A stretch of DNA of 6,501 nt, from contig JAIUMB010000124.1 of the NCBI GenBank assembly GCA_022565745.1, positions 1 to 6,501 of the forward strand. Direction: 5' to 3'. The notes beneath the pieces are model-generated. The model was not told where the DNA came from. It ran no database searches and was given only the letters and a program-made list of their open reading frames with translations. The position numbers and the translations under genes are program-made. The stretch comes from Cryomorphaceae bacterium. Its GTDB lineage: Bacteria > Bacteroidota > Bacteroidia > Flavobacteriales > Schleiferiaceae. Shown one piece after another: positions 1 to 6,501 of the stretch (its first letter is position 1; each line of letters opens with the position of its first letter).

Positions 1-3000
1 AAAATCCAAGCCTTTACGCCGGAGTGACTGCTAAGCACATCCTCGGCATCGATGCTCAAGGCTCCCGCACGGAAGTGCAGCACAAAACGATCGGTCATAC
101 TGGTATCGTTGATGAAGGTGTGGTCTTGGGCAGACATGTCGGTAAAGGTCCCTTCCAACTTGTCTTCAAGGTAAACCGCGTAGGTGTTGATCATGTACTG
201 GTCGTCGTAGCGGATGGTGAAGTTTGCGCCGTGCTGGTTGGCTTTAAAGGCCACAGGAACCGTCTTTTTGTCGGAATGACTTGGACCGTAGGGAATGGCG
301 TTGATGGCCATTGTTGATCCGTCGGTATGTGTAGAGTAAATATTGGGATAATCCACGTGTTTTTCCATCTTATGCGCATCCCATTCGCCGTCGAAACCGT
401 CGGTGGTGCCCTCGATGAAGGAGACAACGGTGTAGTCGGTGTGGATGGTGTCGCCAAGCGCGTAAGTACGCAGCACTAAGCGATCTAAAGCGTGACGAGC
501 AAATCCGGAACCGGTGGCGCTTACGGTGCCATCAACACCCATAGACAAGTTCCCTCCGCCTAAATCGGGGGATGCGTCATTAGCCTGCATCCAAAATGCC
601 GAAAGAGGTGGTATTACTCCGTCCACTATTCCTCCGGGGGCTATGGCTGTATAATTGGTGCCGTCATACAAGTAAAAGGCATTGTTAAAACCCGACCTTG
701 AAACGCTGGCGATATCCAGATTACAGGTAAAGGGATTGGCGAGTAAGTTCCAACCTTCTCTATCCAGACCATTGGAGATGGTTACGGCGTTATCCGCTAC
801 AAACGTATTGTCATAAAGCAAAGGAATATTCACGGAAGTGTTGGGCGCACCCGCAAAGCTATGAATGCCTGCATTGCTACGTACTCCATACTGACCAACA
901 AAACCAAAGTAGCCTTGGCCGGGGGTAATGCCTTCAGAATTATCAGGCAGGTTTACATAGTTTTCCCCATTCCACGAAAAGAGGTTTTGGGTATTGGTGG
1001 TGTGAGTCGCTCCCGATGAGCCAACATCGCCAAAGAAACCCGCTGTAGTGGCATTCATCGAAGCGCCTAATAAATTCCAATTGGCATGGAGAGACTTTTG
1101 TTGGGTAACGTTGCCATTTGAACCGCTATACACACCCGAAAACCTCAGCTGTGAATAGTCGCTAGAAGAGGCAGCGAGTTTTACGGGACCATCGTGGGTA
1201 AAGTTGCCCTTGGCATTGATAAACTTAGCGGGAGCAAGTTCGGCTGAAGACTCGAGAGCGAAGTGATGAACGTCGATATTACTGTTAATTTTCACCTCGC
1301 CATTATTTGATTTTAACGTAAGTGTTGCGGTTGAACCATTGTAAGTAACATCGGCATTTATGTTAACGTCACCCTGGGCTTCGATGCGTAAACTCCCCGC
1401 AGAATTTAAATAGGCTTCAACCTGAGAGACATTTACCGTTGGGTTGTTTTGTATAGGCAACAACACGCCATTAAATAATACCCAATCCTCGACATTTGAG
1501 CTTGCATCAGTGGAAATGGTAATGGCGCCTACCGCAGTGCAAGGCTGGACAAACCCTTCCCAGCTCAAGACGGGATAATTATTACCCTCATCAATGCCCC
1601 AGATATACGCTGTGCCGTTGGTCGATTCACACTGAAAATCCCAGTTGGTAAATGTGGCTTGTTGTTGCATTTCCGAGGTGGATTTTCCTGAGCCACCATC
1701 AGAACTGGTTTGATTTGAGGTTTGGTTATCCCAGAAGGAATTGGTGACGGTGGAGCTGCTACGCACACCGATGAGTCCGCCAATGGAACCACTTGCTGTA
1801 ACTTCCCCTACCGAATAACTGTTTTCTACGGTCAAGCCTGAGGTTCTAATTCGCCCAATTAAACCGCCTGCTCCGCCATTTCCTGCGTTGTTTGGTGCAT
1901 TTACATTTCCAGTGGCGTACGAATTTTCAACCCTAGTTCCTGTGCCCAACATGGCGCCCACTAAGCCACCTACTTGGCTTCCATTGGATGATGTGACATT
2001 ACCCGTAGCAAAACTGGTTTTTATGGTGCCGCCATTGTGGTAAGCAACGAGCCCCCCCATGTTATTACCCGTACTTCCTGTGATATTACCCGCTGCACTG
2101 CTATTTTCAATAAGGCCTTGATTGTGTCCCACAATACCTCCACCACTTTCTCTTACGGTGATCTCAACATCGGTGTGTACGTTGCGTATTAGGCTATTTC
2201 CATTCGTTTGCCCCACAAGCCCTCCAAGGTCCCAATCAGCCGTAATACTTCCAGTTATCTCAAGGTTTTCAAAGGTTGCATTTTCAGCAAATCCGAAAAG
2301 CCCAGCGTGTCTTAATGCTGAATTATTGATGTACAAATTGGAAATGGTATGGTCATCGCCGTCATAGCTACCGGTGAATCTATTCGTGTTATTACCAATT
2401 GGCGTCCACCCCTTACCCTCATCCCACAACCGAACAATAATCATATCGATGTCTGCCGTTTGCTCATAGTCGTCACCCCATCGACTTGTTGCATCGGTCA
2501 TCCATAAAAGATTGGCCAGATCGTCAATCTGACGTTTTCCGTTAACAATTGAGGGTTCCTTAGGGTAGCTTTTCGTCCACTCAAGGACAGGGTATCCGTT
2601 GAATGACAAGGTGCTCGACATTTTCCAGTCATTGGTGAAATCCCAATTCGTAAAATTTGACGCATCTCTCATTTGAGTGGTACTTAGACCTGTTCCACCA
2701 GCGGATGAGGTTTTGGTAGATGTTTGGTTATCCCAATAGGAATCGGTGATCGAAGCACCGTTATTACTCAGACCCACTAATCCTCCTCCATTTGAGGCAC
2801 TTACAGCTCCTGCCGAAAACGAACGAATGATTTGACCTCCGAAATTATGCCCTACCAGTCCGCCTATTCTATTGTCGCTGCTTCCGCTTACCGTAACCGC
2901 TGACAACGAGAAGGAATTTTCTATTTTTCCGAGGTTACCACCAACCAATCCGCCTATACTGACGCCGCTTGCGTTAACACTACCCACGGTAAATGATTGC

Positions 3001-3560
3001 GAAATTTCAGTTGCACTGCTGGTGTGTCCAATCAAGCCTCCTATAGCATCATTACCACCAGTGATCGCACCTTCAACAAATACATTATCAATGGTCGTTC
3101 CGCCTAATGCATCGCCAATTAAACCGCCTATACGGTTTCTACCGGCAACATCGAGGTTAAATAGACCGAGATTGCTGATTGTTGCACCGTCTGTCTGCCC
3201 AAATAAGCCTTGGCGGTCTGTTGAAGGCCGGTTAAGATACAAATTTGAAACTGTATAGGCCCCTCCATCATACGTGCCGGTGAACCTTGTTGATGTATTG
3301 CCAATGGGAGTCCATCCTGCATTGCTATTCCAGGTATTAATATCAGAGGGAAATTCGATATGCGCCGTTTGCACAAAATGTTTATTCCATTCGCCTGAAT
3401 TTTGTGAAAGCCAATAGAGGTTTTCCCAAGTGGCGATTTCGTATGGGTCGGATGATGTTCCGCTTCCTGTATTTGGAGGTGTTGAGGTTTGGCCAAGCGC
3501 ATCTTGCAAAAGAGCGAAAGCAACCACAGTAATAATAAGCTGTTTCAAAGAAAATATCAT
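1..3560 (-). CDS. Large secreted GLUG-repeat adhesin-like protein, probable T9SS cargo (partial, C-terminus off the left edge)
   Basis: The frame is open from ATG at 3558-3560 to the left edge, 1186 complete codons without a stop. Residues 1-23 form a signal peptide (start MIFSLKQLIITVV, likely cleavage ALG|Q). Residues about 29-328 and 329-667 are two related units, each starting with a WENLYWLS- or LANLLWMT-type segment, then WTPIG (W83, W385), about five or six GLUG motifs (IGGLVG/IGGLIG type), a WDNQTS motif (W276, W610) and a YPVLxW end. Residues about 700-770 are filamentous-haemagglutinin-like beta repeats. Residues about 828-990 carry WNLLG, GWNLLANPF and SAFWMQA, and 1000-1165 end in DRFVLHF, the usual pre-sorting module of Bacteroidota T9SS cargo. 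A C-terminal sorting domain should begin near GVKAWI at the window edge but is not seen. No in-frame upstream ATG occurs before a stop at 3627-3629, which fixes the start. The likely role is surface adhesion; the ligand is unknown. Confidence 0.9.
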   Translation of the reverse strand, partial: MIFSLKQLIITVVAFALLQDALGQTSTPPNTGSGTSSDPYEIATWENLYWLSQNSGEWNKHFVQTAHIEFPSDINTWNSNAGWTPIGNTSTRFTGTYDGGAYTVSNLYLNRPSTDRQGLFGQTDGATISNLGLFNLDVAGRNRIGGLIGDALGGTTIDNVFVEGAITGGNDAIGGLIGHTSSATEISQSFTVGSVNASGVSIGGLVGGNLGKIENSFSLSAVTVSGSSDNRIGGLVGHNFGGQIIRSFSAGAVSASNGGGLVGLSNNGASITDSYWDNQTSTKTSSAGGTGLSTTQMRDASNFTNWDFTNDWKMSSTLSFNGYPVLEWTKSYPKEPSIVNGKRQIDDLANLLWMTDATSRWGDDYEQTADIDMIIVRLWDEGKGWTPIGNNTNRFTGSYDGDDHTISNLYINNSALRHAGLFGFAENATFENLEITGSITADWDLGGLVGQTNGNSLIRNVHTDVEITVRESGGGIVGHNQGLIENSSAAGNITGSTGNNMGGLVAYHNGGTIKTSFATGNVTSSNGSQVGGLVGAMLGTGTRVENSYATGNVNAPNNAGNGGAGGLIGRIRTSGLTVENSYSVGEVTASGSIGGLIGVRSSSTVTNSFWDNQTSNQTSSDGGSGKSTSEMQQQATFTNWDFQCESTNGTAYIWGIDEGNNYPVLSWEGFVQPCTAVGAITISTDASSNVEDWVLFNGVLLPIQNNPTVNVSQVEAYLNSAGSLRIEAQGDVNINADVTYNGSTATLTLKSNNGEVKINSNIDVHHFALESSAELAPAKFINAKGNFTHDGPVKLAASSSDYSQLRFSGVYSGSNGNVTQQKSLHANWNLLGASMNATTAGFFGDVGSSGATHTTNTQNLFSWNGENYVNLPDNSEGITPGQGYFGFVGQYGVRSNAGIHSFAGAPNTSVNIPLLYDNTFVADNAVTISNGLDREGWNLLANPFTCNLDIASVSRSGFNNAFYLYDGTNYTAIAPGGIVDGVIPPLSAFWMQANDASPDLGGGNLSMGVDGTVSATGSGFARHALDRLVLRTYALGDTIHTDYTVVSFIEGTTDGFDGEWDAHKMEKHVDYPNIYSTHTDGSTMAINAIPYGPSHSDKKTVPVAFKANQHGANFTIRYDDQYMINTYAVYLEDKLEGTFTDMSAQDHTFINDTSMTDRFVLHFRAGALSIDAEDVLSSHSGVKAWI
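1560..2576 (-). repeat. GLUG-containing unit B of the adhesin (residues about 329-667)
   Basis: This second diverged copy of the unit is about 339 residues long. It repeats LANLLWMT, WTPIG, RFTGSYDG, SNLYIN, GLFG, about six GLUG motifs (such as LGGLVG, VGGLVG, AGGLIG, IGGLIG), NSFWDNQTS, STSEMQQ, FTNWDF and NYPVLSW. It is longer than unit A mainly because it has an extra GLUG motif and an insertion before the YPVLxW end (CESTNGTAYIWGIDEG). The divergence between the units points to an old internal duplication, not a recent one. Confidence 0.75.
2577..3476 (-). repeat. GLUG-containing unit A of the adhesin (residues about 29-328)
   Basis: This is the first of two diverged copies of a roughly 300-residue unit within the adhesin. 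Visible landmarks are GTSSDPYEIATWENL, WTPIG, RFTGTYDG, SNLYLN, GLFG, then five GGLIG/GGLVG-type GLUG motifs, DSYWDNQTS, STTQMRD, FTNWDF and GYPVLEW. The same order recurs in unit B. GLUG motifs are known from bacterial surface proteins and are expected to form a right-handed beta-helix-like stalk. The boundaries are approximate, set at the YPVLxW ends. Confidence 0.75.
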
Positions 3561-3612
3561 CGTAAAAATTTTGAAACAAAATTCATTGTTCACGCAAAAT
3601 ATTACGTACTGA

Positions 3613-3643
3613 TATCGCAGAAAAAATTATACATTTCGCAGAA
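3613..3643. promoter_or_regulatory. Candidate AraC-type operator: two 10-bp direct repeats 21 bp apart
   Basis: The plus strand carries TATCGCAGAA at 3613-3622 and TTTCGCAGAA at 3634-3643, a 9 of 10 match with a start-to-start distance of 21 bp, two turns of the helix. They lie in the 133-bp gap between the end of the AraC-family gene and the adhesin start, 53-83 bp upstream of its ATG. AraC-family proteins typically bind directly repeated half-sites at about this spacing. Assigning these repeats to the neighbouring regulator is inference. No convincing Bacteroidota -33/-7 promoter was found next to them. Confidence 0.35.
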
Positions 3644-3656
3644 TTTTTCTAACCCA

Positions 3657-3692
3657 GGCTATGCGTTATGCTTTCTCAAAGTTGCGCCAGCC
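3657..3692 (-). other. Imperfect nested stem-loop just after the AraC-family stop codon
   Basis: On the minus strand, immediately after the TGA at 3694-3696, GGCT pairs with AGCC, GCG with CGC, and an inner CTTT-GAG-AAAG hairpin fills the loop. The stem is broken by internal loops and is not followed by a T-run, so I do not call it an intrinsic terminator. It could slow transcription or protect the 3' end, or it may be chance. Confidence 0.25.
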
Positions 3693-3693
3693 C

Positions 3694-4608
3694 TCAATAC
3701 GAATGCTTAGCATTTAATTTTCGATAGGCTTTTGGGCTTACACCCGTCTTTGATTTAAACATTTTGCTAAAATGTTGTGGGTAGTTGAATCCTAAAGTAT
3801 GGGCAATTTCTCCTATGGGCAAATCCGAACCAACTAGGGCGGTTTTGGCTTTATCGATGAGTGCCGAGTGGATGTGTTCCAAAAGACTTTTACCCGTTTC
3901 GGCTTTCAGTAAATCGCTGAGATACTTCCCAGACATATTCATGGCTTGTCCGCAAAATTCCATCGAAGGAATTCCATTGTCTTGGAGCGACTCGTTGACG
4001 TATTGTTTTAAAAAAAGCTCGAAATCGCTTATTTTATCTCGATTTTGAGCGGTTCGTGACATAAACTGACGCTCGTAATACCGCAAGCCATATTTCAGAA
4101 TGGTTTCAATATTTTGAATGATGAGGTCCTGGCTATGGCTGTCAAAATTATCACGAATTTCTTTGTCAATTTTCGTCACACACTCCGTAAGGCATTCTCT
4201 CTCGTGCTTTGAAAGGTGCAATGCTTCGTGTGTATCGTAATTAAAGAAGTTATAATTAGCAATCGTTTTACCCAGGCTTGACGACCGAATCAAATCAGGA
4301 TGAAAGAAAATGGACCACCCGCCAAGGTCGGGTTCAACCTCATTGTTTGTAGAGGTGATTTGTCCGGGCGCTATAAAAACCAAAGTCCCTTGGTCAAAAT
4401 CATAGTTGTTTCGGCCATATTTCAGGTGGCCTTTGATGTTTTCCTTTAATGAAATAAAATACAAATCACTGTTAAACGTGACATCACCAAACTCCAAATT
4501 CATGTCTTTCGTATGCCTAACAATTGAAATCAGAGGGTGGCTTGGTGCATTGATTTGCAGTAATTGGTGTAAATGTGGAACGGACTTAATGTGGATGATT
4601 TGGCTCAT
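3694..4608 (-). CDS. AraC-family transcriptional regulator
   Basis: This complete 304-aa protein is a typical length for a two-domain AraC regulator. The N-terminal half looks like a cupin-type sensing domain, with FDQGTLVFIAPGQ at 71-83 and GGWSIFFHPDLI at 96-107. A helical linker follows (about 130-200, including HSQDLIIQNIETILKYG). The C-terminal pair of helix-turn-helix motifs covers about 215-240 (MEFCGQAMNMSGKYLSDLLK) and 263-297 (LPIGEIAHTLGF ... YPQHFSKMFKSKTGVSPKAYRK), the second matching the AraC family signature. It is a cytoplasmic DNA-binding protein; its inducer cannot be told from sequence. It lies 211 bp downstream of the glycine-rich gene and 133 bp upstream of the adhesin, all on one strand, so the adhesin is an obvious candidate target. 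In many flavobacteria, regulators of this subtype lie beside unrelated metabolic genes, so the functional link is only inferred. Confidence 0.93.
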   Translation of the reverse strand: MSQIIHIKSVPHLHQLLQINAPSHPLISIVRHTKDMNLEFGDVTFNSDLYFISLKENIKGHLKYGRNNYDFDQGTLVFIAPGQITSTNNEVEPDLGGWSIFFHPDLIRSSSLGKTIANYNFFNYDTHEALHLSKHERECLTECVTKIDKEIRDNFDSHSQDLIIQNIETILKYGLRYYERQFMSRTAQNRDKISDFELFLKQYVNESLQDNGIPSMEFCGQAMNMSGKYLSDLLKAETGKSLLEHIHSALIDKAKTALVGSDLPIGEIAHTLGFNYPQHFSKMFKSKTGVSPKAYRKLNAKHSY

Positions 4609-4703
4609 TTTATCGAATTAAACAGCTATTCTTTATAAATGATTGCTTAAGTACATACCCCATCGTCTCTGTTTTGGAAAACAACAAAAATGAAATGCTC
4701 AAC

Positions 4704-4721
4704 GGCAATACATTGGCAATA
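4704..4721. repeat. GGCAATA direct repeat, 11-bp period, upstream of the AraC-family gene
   Basis: GGCAATA occurs at 4704-4710 and again at 4715-4721, one helical turn apart, about 96-113 bp upstream of the regulator start. The second copy is followed by TATGCC, giving a weak 4-bp dyad. It could be an operator for autoregulation, but two 7-mers in AT-rich intergenic DNA are weak evidence. The rest of the 4609-4819 gap shows no gene, strong hairpin or T-run. Confidence 0.2.
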
Positions 4722-4819
4722 TATGCCTTAACAAAAGTAAGCATGAGTAACGATTCACAAGAAACATTTGCTCTTTTTAATACAATGAATACACATAAGA
4801 TGTAAGGCGTTGATTTGAT

Positions 4820-6154
4820 TTACCTTGGACTAATTACGATGGTTACTGAGCCGTTGCCGCCATTATTAGGACTTGTAGTTAATGGCAAAGCCCCCTGGAT
4901 GCTGGTTACATTGGTGATTGAAGGGTCGCTGAGTATAAATCCGGCTCCGCCGCCTGCACCCGCAAAATATCCAGCAGCGCCGCCACCATAGCCGCCGCCA
5001 CCGCCATGTGAACTACTAGAATTACTTCCGCCGCCGCCGCCGCCAATGGAAAAGCTCGGAATGCCAATTCCTCCAGGCATATCAGAACTGGCGCCATTTG
5101 CTCCAGCATTCCCGCCACTCGCTACTCTAGTGCTTGTTCGTACACCTCCTGTACCATCGCCAGGAGCGCCACCGCCAGGACTATTAGACCCTGATCCATT
5201 ATTACCCGCACCTGTGCTACCTCCTGCGCCACCTTCTCTAGTGGATGCGCCGCCGCCGCCGCCAGCAATGGCTATAACCGTATTATTGAACTTTACGGCA
5301 GAAGCACCTCCGCCGCCTGTTCCTGCTGCAGCTCCACCGCCGCCTACTCCACCTCCACCAGCTGTTAGTCCCCCTCCACCAACAAAAACACCAAGTGTTC
5401 CAATAGTATCTGGCTTCCAATTAAAGGCAACACCACCTCCAGCACCGCCAAATGCATTTGCCCCAGCGGCTCCTTTTACTTGTATGGAAAAGACACAGTT
5501 ATCAACCATAGTCTGTGTTACTTGAAAGGTGGACTGACCTGGAGTGGTGTAGCTTACCGAGCCGCTGGGGCAAGTTGTAGAGCCTGTGCCGCTGCCTCCT
5601 GATCCAGATCGCAAAAGCTCCCAGTGGGTATCAGAAGCTACAATTTCAACAACGCCGCCTCTAAAACCAATATTTATTGATGACACCCCTTCTAAGCTAT
5701 CGTTATTAGAAGGAATAATATTTACATTACCAAAACCTTTTCGCTTGATATAAACCCTAAAACCTGACCGTACTTGGTTCAACGGAGGAAGCGAGACTTG
5801 AGCCGCATCGTCAACCAAAAAAAGGGTATTGTCTTGGCTAGATGTTATTGCAAAGCTTGAGGATTTATTATCAACTGCTAATTCTGTGGCTTTTCCCAAG
5901 CTAATCCAGTTTGAACCATCATAAGACTGTAGTTGGTTAATTGAAGTGTTGTAAATTATCAAACCCTCTGCCGGATTGCTAATGTTGTCTATTTGAATGC
6001 TCGTTAAACGTGGCGGCAAAAATCCTGCAGAATCACTTTCAAGATGAAGAATGGATGATGATTCAGGCGTTGCCGTTCCAATACCCACTTGGGCGTAGGA
6101 ATGATTTAAGCCAATTAGGCCAAGCATGAAAAGCGTAAAAACTGTTTTATTCAT
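4820..6154 (-). CDS. Exported protein with fibre-like head and ALK/LTK-type glycine-rich domain
   Basis: This is a complete 444-aa protein. Residues 1-21 are a signal peptide (MNKTVFTLFMLGLIG, likely cleavage SYA|Q). Residues 23-87 carry the Bacteroidota fibre-head signature: VGIGTATP, GFLPPRLT, PAEGLIIYNT, then LQSYDGSNW. Residues about 91-182 look like a phage-tail or fibre-type beta module (FRVYIKRKG, NVNIIPSN, VVEIVASDTHWELL). A Gly/Ser linker leads into residues 195-444, which are glycine-rich with many GGGG runs. These follow the layout of the bacterial and ALK/LTK glycine-rich family: an opening beta strand (TFQVTQTMVDNCVFSIQVKG), AIAGGGGGAS, YGGGAAGYFAGAGGGAGF and a closing NGGNGSVTIVI strand. 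Cys195 and Cys220 are placed to form a disulfide. There is no T9SS sorting domain at the C-terminus, so it is probably exported by Sec and held at the surface or released by another route. The role is unknown; a structural or adhesive one is likely. Confidence 0.9.
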   Translation of the reverse strand: MNKTVFTLFMLGLIGLNHSYAQVGIGTATPESSSILHLESDSAGFLPPRLTSIQIDNISNPAEGLIIYNTSINQLQSYDGSNWISLGKATELAVDNKSSSFAITSSQDNTLFLVDDAAQVSLPPLNQVRSGFRVYIKRKGFGNVNIIPSNNDSLEGVSSINIGFRGGVVEIVASDTHWELLRSGSGGSGTGSTTCPSGSVSYTTPGQSTFQVTQTMVDNCVFSIQVKGAAGANAFGGAGGGVAFNWKPDTIGTLGVFVGGGGLTAGGGGVGGGGAAAGTGGGGASAVKFNNTVIAIAGGGGGASTREGGAGGSTGAGNNGSGSNSPGGGAPGDGTGGVRTSTRVASGGNAGANGASSDMPGGIGIPSFSIGGGGGGSNSSSSHGGGGGYGGGAAGYFAGAGGGAGFILSDPSITNVTSIQGALPLTTSPNNGGNGSVTIVISPR

Positions 6155-6157
6155 AGT

Positions 6158-6213
6158 TGTTTGTTGATGTGTTGTTCCATTTAAACATTAATATCGAGGT
6201 CTGTTTGTTGATG
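6158..6213. repeat. 12-bp perfect direct repeat upstream of the glycine-rich gene
   Basis: TGTTTGTTGATG occurs at 6158-6169 and 6202-6213 on the plus strand, 44 bp apart (about four helical turns). On the coding strand this reads CATCAACAAACA, and the nearer copy ends four bases before the ATG at 6154. The position fits a regulatory or 5'-leader element for the glycine-rich gene, or simple slippage duplication. No clear Shine-Dalgarno or TAnnTTTG box is visible nearby. Confidence 0.4.
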
Positions 6214-6225
6214 ACTCTGTCTTGT

Positions 6226-6286
6226 CCTAAAATAAGTTTACACAAAAAGTGTAAATTATGAACGAAGAATGTAAACCTATTTTAGG
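6226..6286. repeat. 61-bp inverted repeat with insertion-sequence-like arms
   Basis: The left arm, CCTAAAATAAGTTTACA at 6226-6242, matches the reverse complement of the right arm, TGTAAACCTATTTTAGG at 6270-6286, at 16 of 17 positions. Inside is a second perfect hairpin, TTTACAC-AAAAA-GTGTAAA (6237-6255). The arms have TG...CA tips of the kind seen at IS3-like element ends, and they face away from each other across 27 bp. No transposase gene is present in the window. It may be a relic of two adjacent element ends, a small mobile relic, or a regulatory dyad. The repeat is certain; its identity is not. Confidence 0.55.
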
Positions 6287-6325
6287 TTATTGGTTGGGCA
6301 GTCGCCTATTTTTTTCAGATCAAGA

Positions 6326-6373
6326 AAAGCTGTAACAAATCAAATATTGGCGTGTACATGCATTTGCAAAACC
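6326..6373. repeat. 48-bp imperfect direct repeat, copy 1
   Basis: This copy starts AAAGCTGTAACAAATC and ends GCAAAACC. It matches copy 2, 97 bp downstream, at 40 of 48 positions. CAAAT (6341-6345) can pair with ATTTG (6362-6366) to form a short hairpin around a central ATGCAT palindrome. The family is unknown to me; it lies between the inverted repeat and a small GC-rich stretch. Confidence 0.6.
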
Positions 6374-6376
6374 CTG

Positions 6377-6401
6377 CTCCCGTGCCTCCGTACTCCCGTG
6401 C
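6377..6401. repeat. CTCCCGTGC short direct repeat in a GC-rich spacer
   Basis: CTCCCGTGC occurs at 6377-6385 and 6393-6401, 16 bp apart, followed by CGTGCGTC. This GC-rich spacer, about 50 bp long, separates the two 48-bp repeat copies and differs in composition from the AT-rich DNA around it. No function can be assigned. Confidence 0.35.
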
Positions 6402-6422
6402 GTGCGTCAACGCGTCATGCCT

Positions 6423-6470
6423 AAAGCTTTAACAAATCGAATATTAGCCATTAAATGCATTCGCAAAACC
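6423..6470. repeat. 48-bp imperfect direct repeat, copy 2
   Basis: This copy starts AAAGCTTTAACAAATC and ends GCAAAACC. It differs from copy 1 at 8 of 48 positions. The hairpin arms here are CGAAT (6438-6442) and ATTCG (6459-6463): the A-T pair of copy 1 is replaced by G-C, so both sides of the pair changed together. That suggests the folded form matters. More copies may lie to the right of the window. Confidence 0.6.
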
Positions 6471-6501
6471 AAACCCCCAAACTCACTTTCTCAATCCTTA
6501 A

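Noticed and set aside
2122..3258. Plus-strand open frames of 81 and 128 aa
   Set aside because: They are antisense to the GLUG units, rich in Pro/Ser/Thr from reversed GLUG codons, with no recognisable domain.
3382..3579. Minus-strand frame starting at 3579 (65 aa), overlapping the adhesin start
   Set aside because: It is in a different frame from the adhesin, which has a clear signal peptide and a 1186-codon open frame from 3560.
4685..4692. Possible Bacteroidota -7 box (CATTTTTG on the minus strand) for the AraC-family gene
   Set aside because: It matches 7 of 8 positions of TAnnTTTG. The nearest fitting TTG lies 24 bp away, just outside the usual range, and similar 7 of 8 matches occur at 3577-3584 and 3595-3602.
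4723..4819. Intrinsic terminator after the glycine-rich gene
   Set aside because: No stable stem followed by a T-run is visible on the minus strand in this stretch.
5046..5525. Plus-strand open frame encoding a 159-aa proline-rich protein
   Set aside because: It is the antisense shadow of the glycine-rich gene: glycine codons read backwards give proline and alanine. It has no signal peptide or domain.
6258..6335. 25-codon plus-strand frame (MNEECKPILGYW...) inside and beyond the inverted repeat
   Set aside because: It is very short, has no ribosome-binding site, and its first third is the repeat arm. Chance is the simplest explanation.
6293..6343. Possible integron attC site (GTTGGGC at 6293 and TAACAAATC in the repeats)
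   Set aside because: The core sites are in the wrong order and there is no complementary RYYYAAC partner. No integrase is visible.

Overview
The window looks like chromosomal DNA from a Bacteroidota bacterium, probably a flavobacterium-like member. Three things point there. One predicted secreted protein opens with the 'VGIGT...P / GFLPPR / PAEGLIIYNT' fibre-head signature common in that phylum. A second has the long beta-rich stalk and the 'GWNLLANPF ... LSAFW ... DRFVLHF' pre-sorting region typical of type IX secretion system (T9SS) cargo. The AraC-type regulator matches a flavobacterial subtype. I do not recognise the species.

All three supported genes lie on the minus strand. Read in their own direction: (1) 6154-4820, a 444-aa predicted exported protein with a fibre-like head and a very glycine-rich ALK/LTK-type C-terminal domain; (2) 4608-3694, a complete 304-aa AraC-family regulator; (3) 3560 to beyond the left edge, at least 1186 codons of a large secreted adhesin-like protein. 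The third has two GLUG-rich units, a filamentous beta stalk and the module that normally precedes a T9SS sorting domain. It is open at position 1, so its true C-terminus is not visible.

The gaps are 211 bp (4609-4819) and 133 bp (3561-3693). Neither holds a convincing intrinsic terminator. The 133-bp gap has two near-identical 10-bp direct repeats exactly 21 bp apart, a layout that fits an AraC-family operator in front of the adhesin gene. The 347 bp at the right end (6155-6501) holds no credible gene but is rich in structure: a 12-bp direct repeat upstream of the glycine-rich gene, a 61-bp inverted repeat whose arms resemble insertion-sequence tips, and two 48-bp direct repeats whose differences preserve a short hairpin.

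Working picture, by inference: this is a cell-surface locus in which an AraC-type regulator sits between two secreted surface proteins and may control at least the adhesin. I see no clear evidence of a wholly new enzymatic or defence system. The least explained parts are the non-coding repeats at the right end and the spaced repeats between the regulator and the adhesin.
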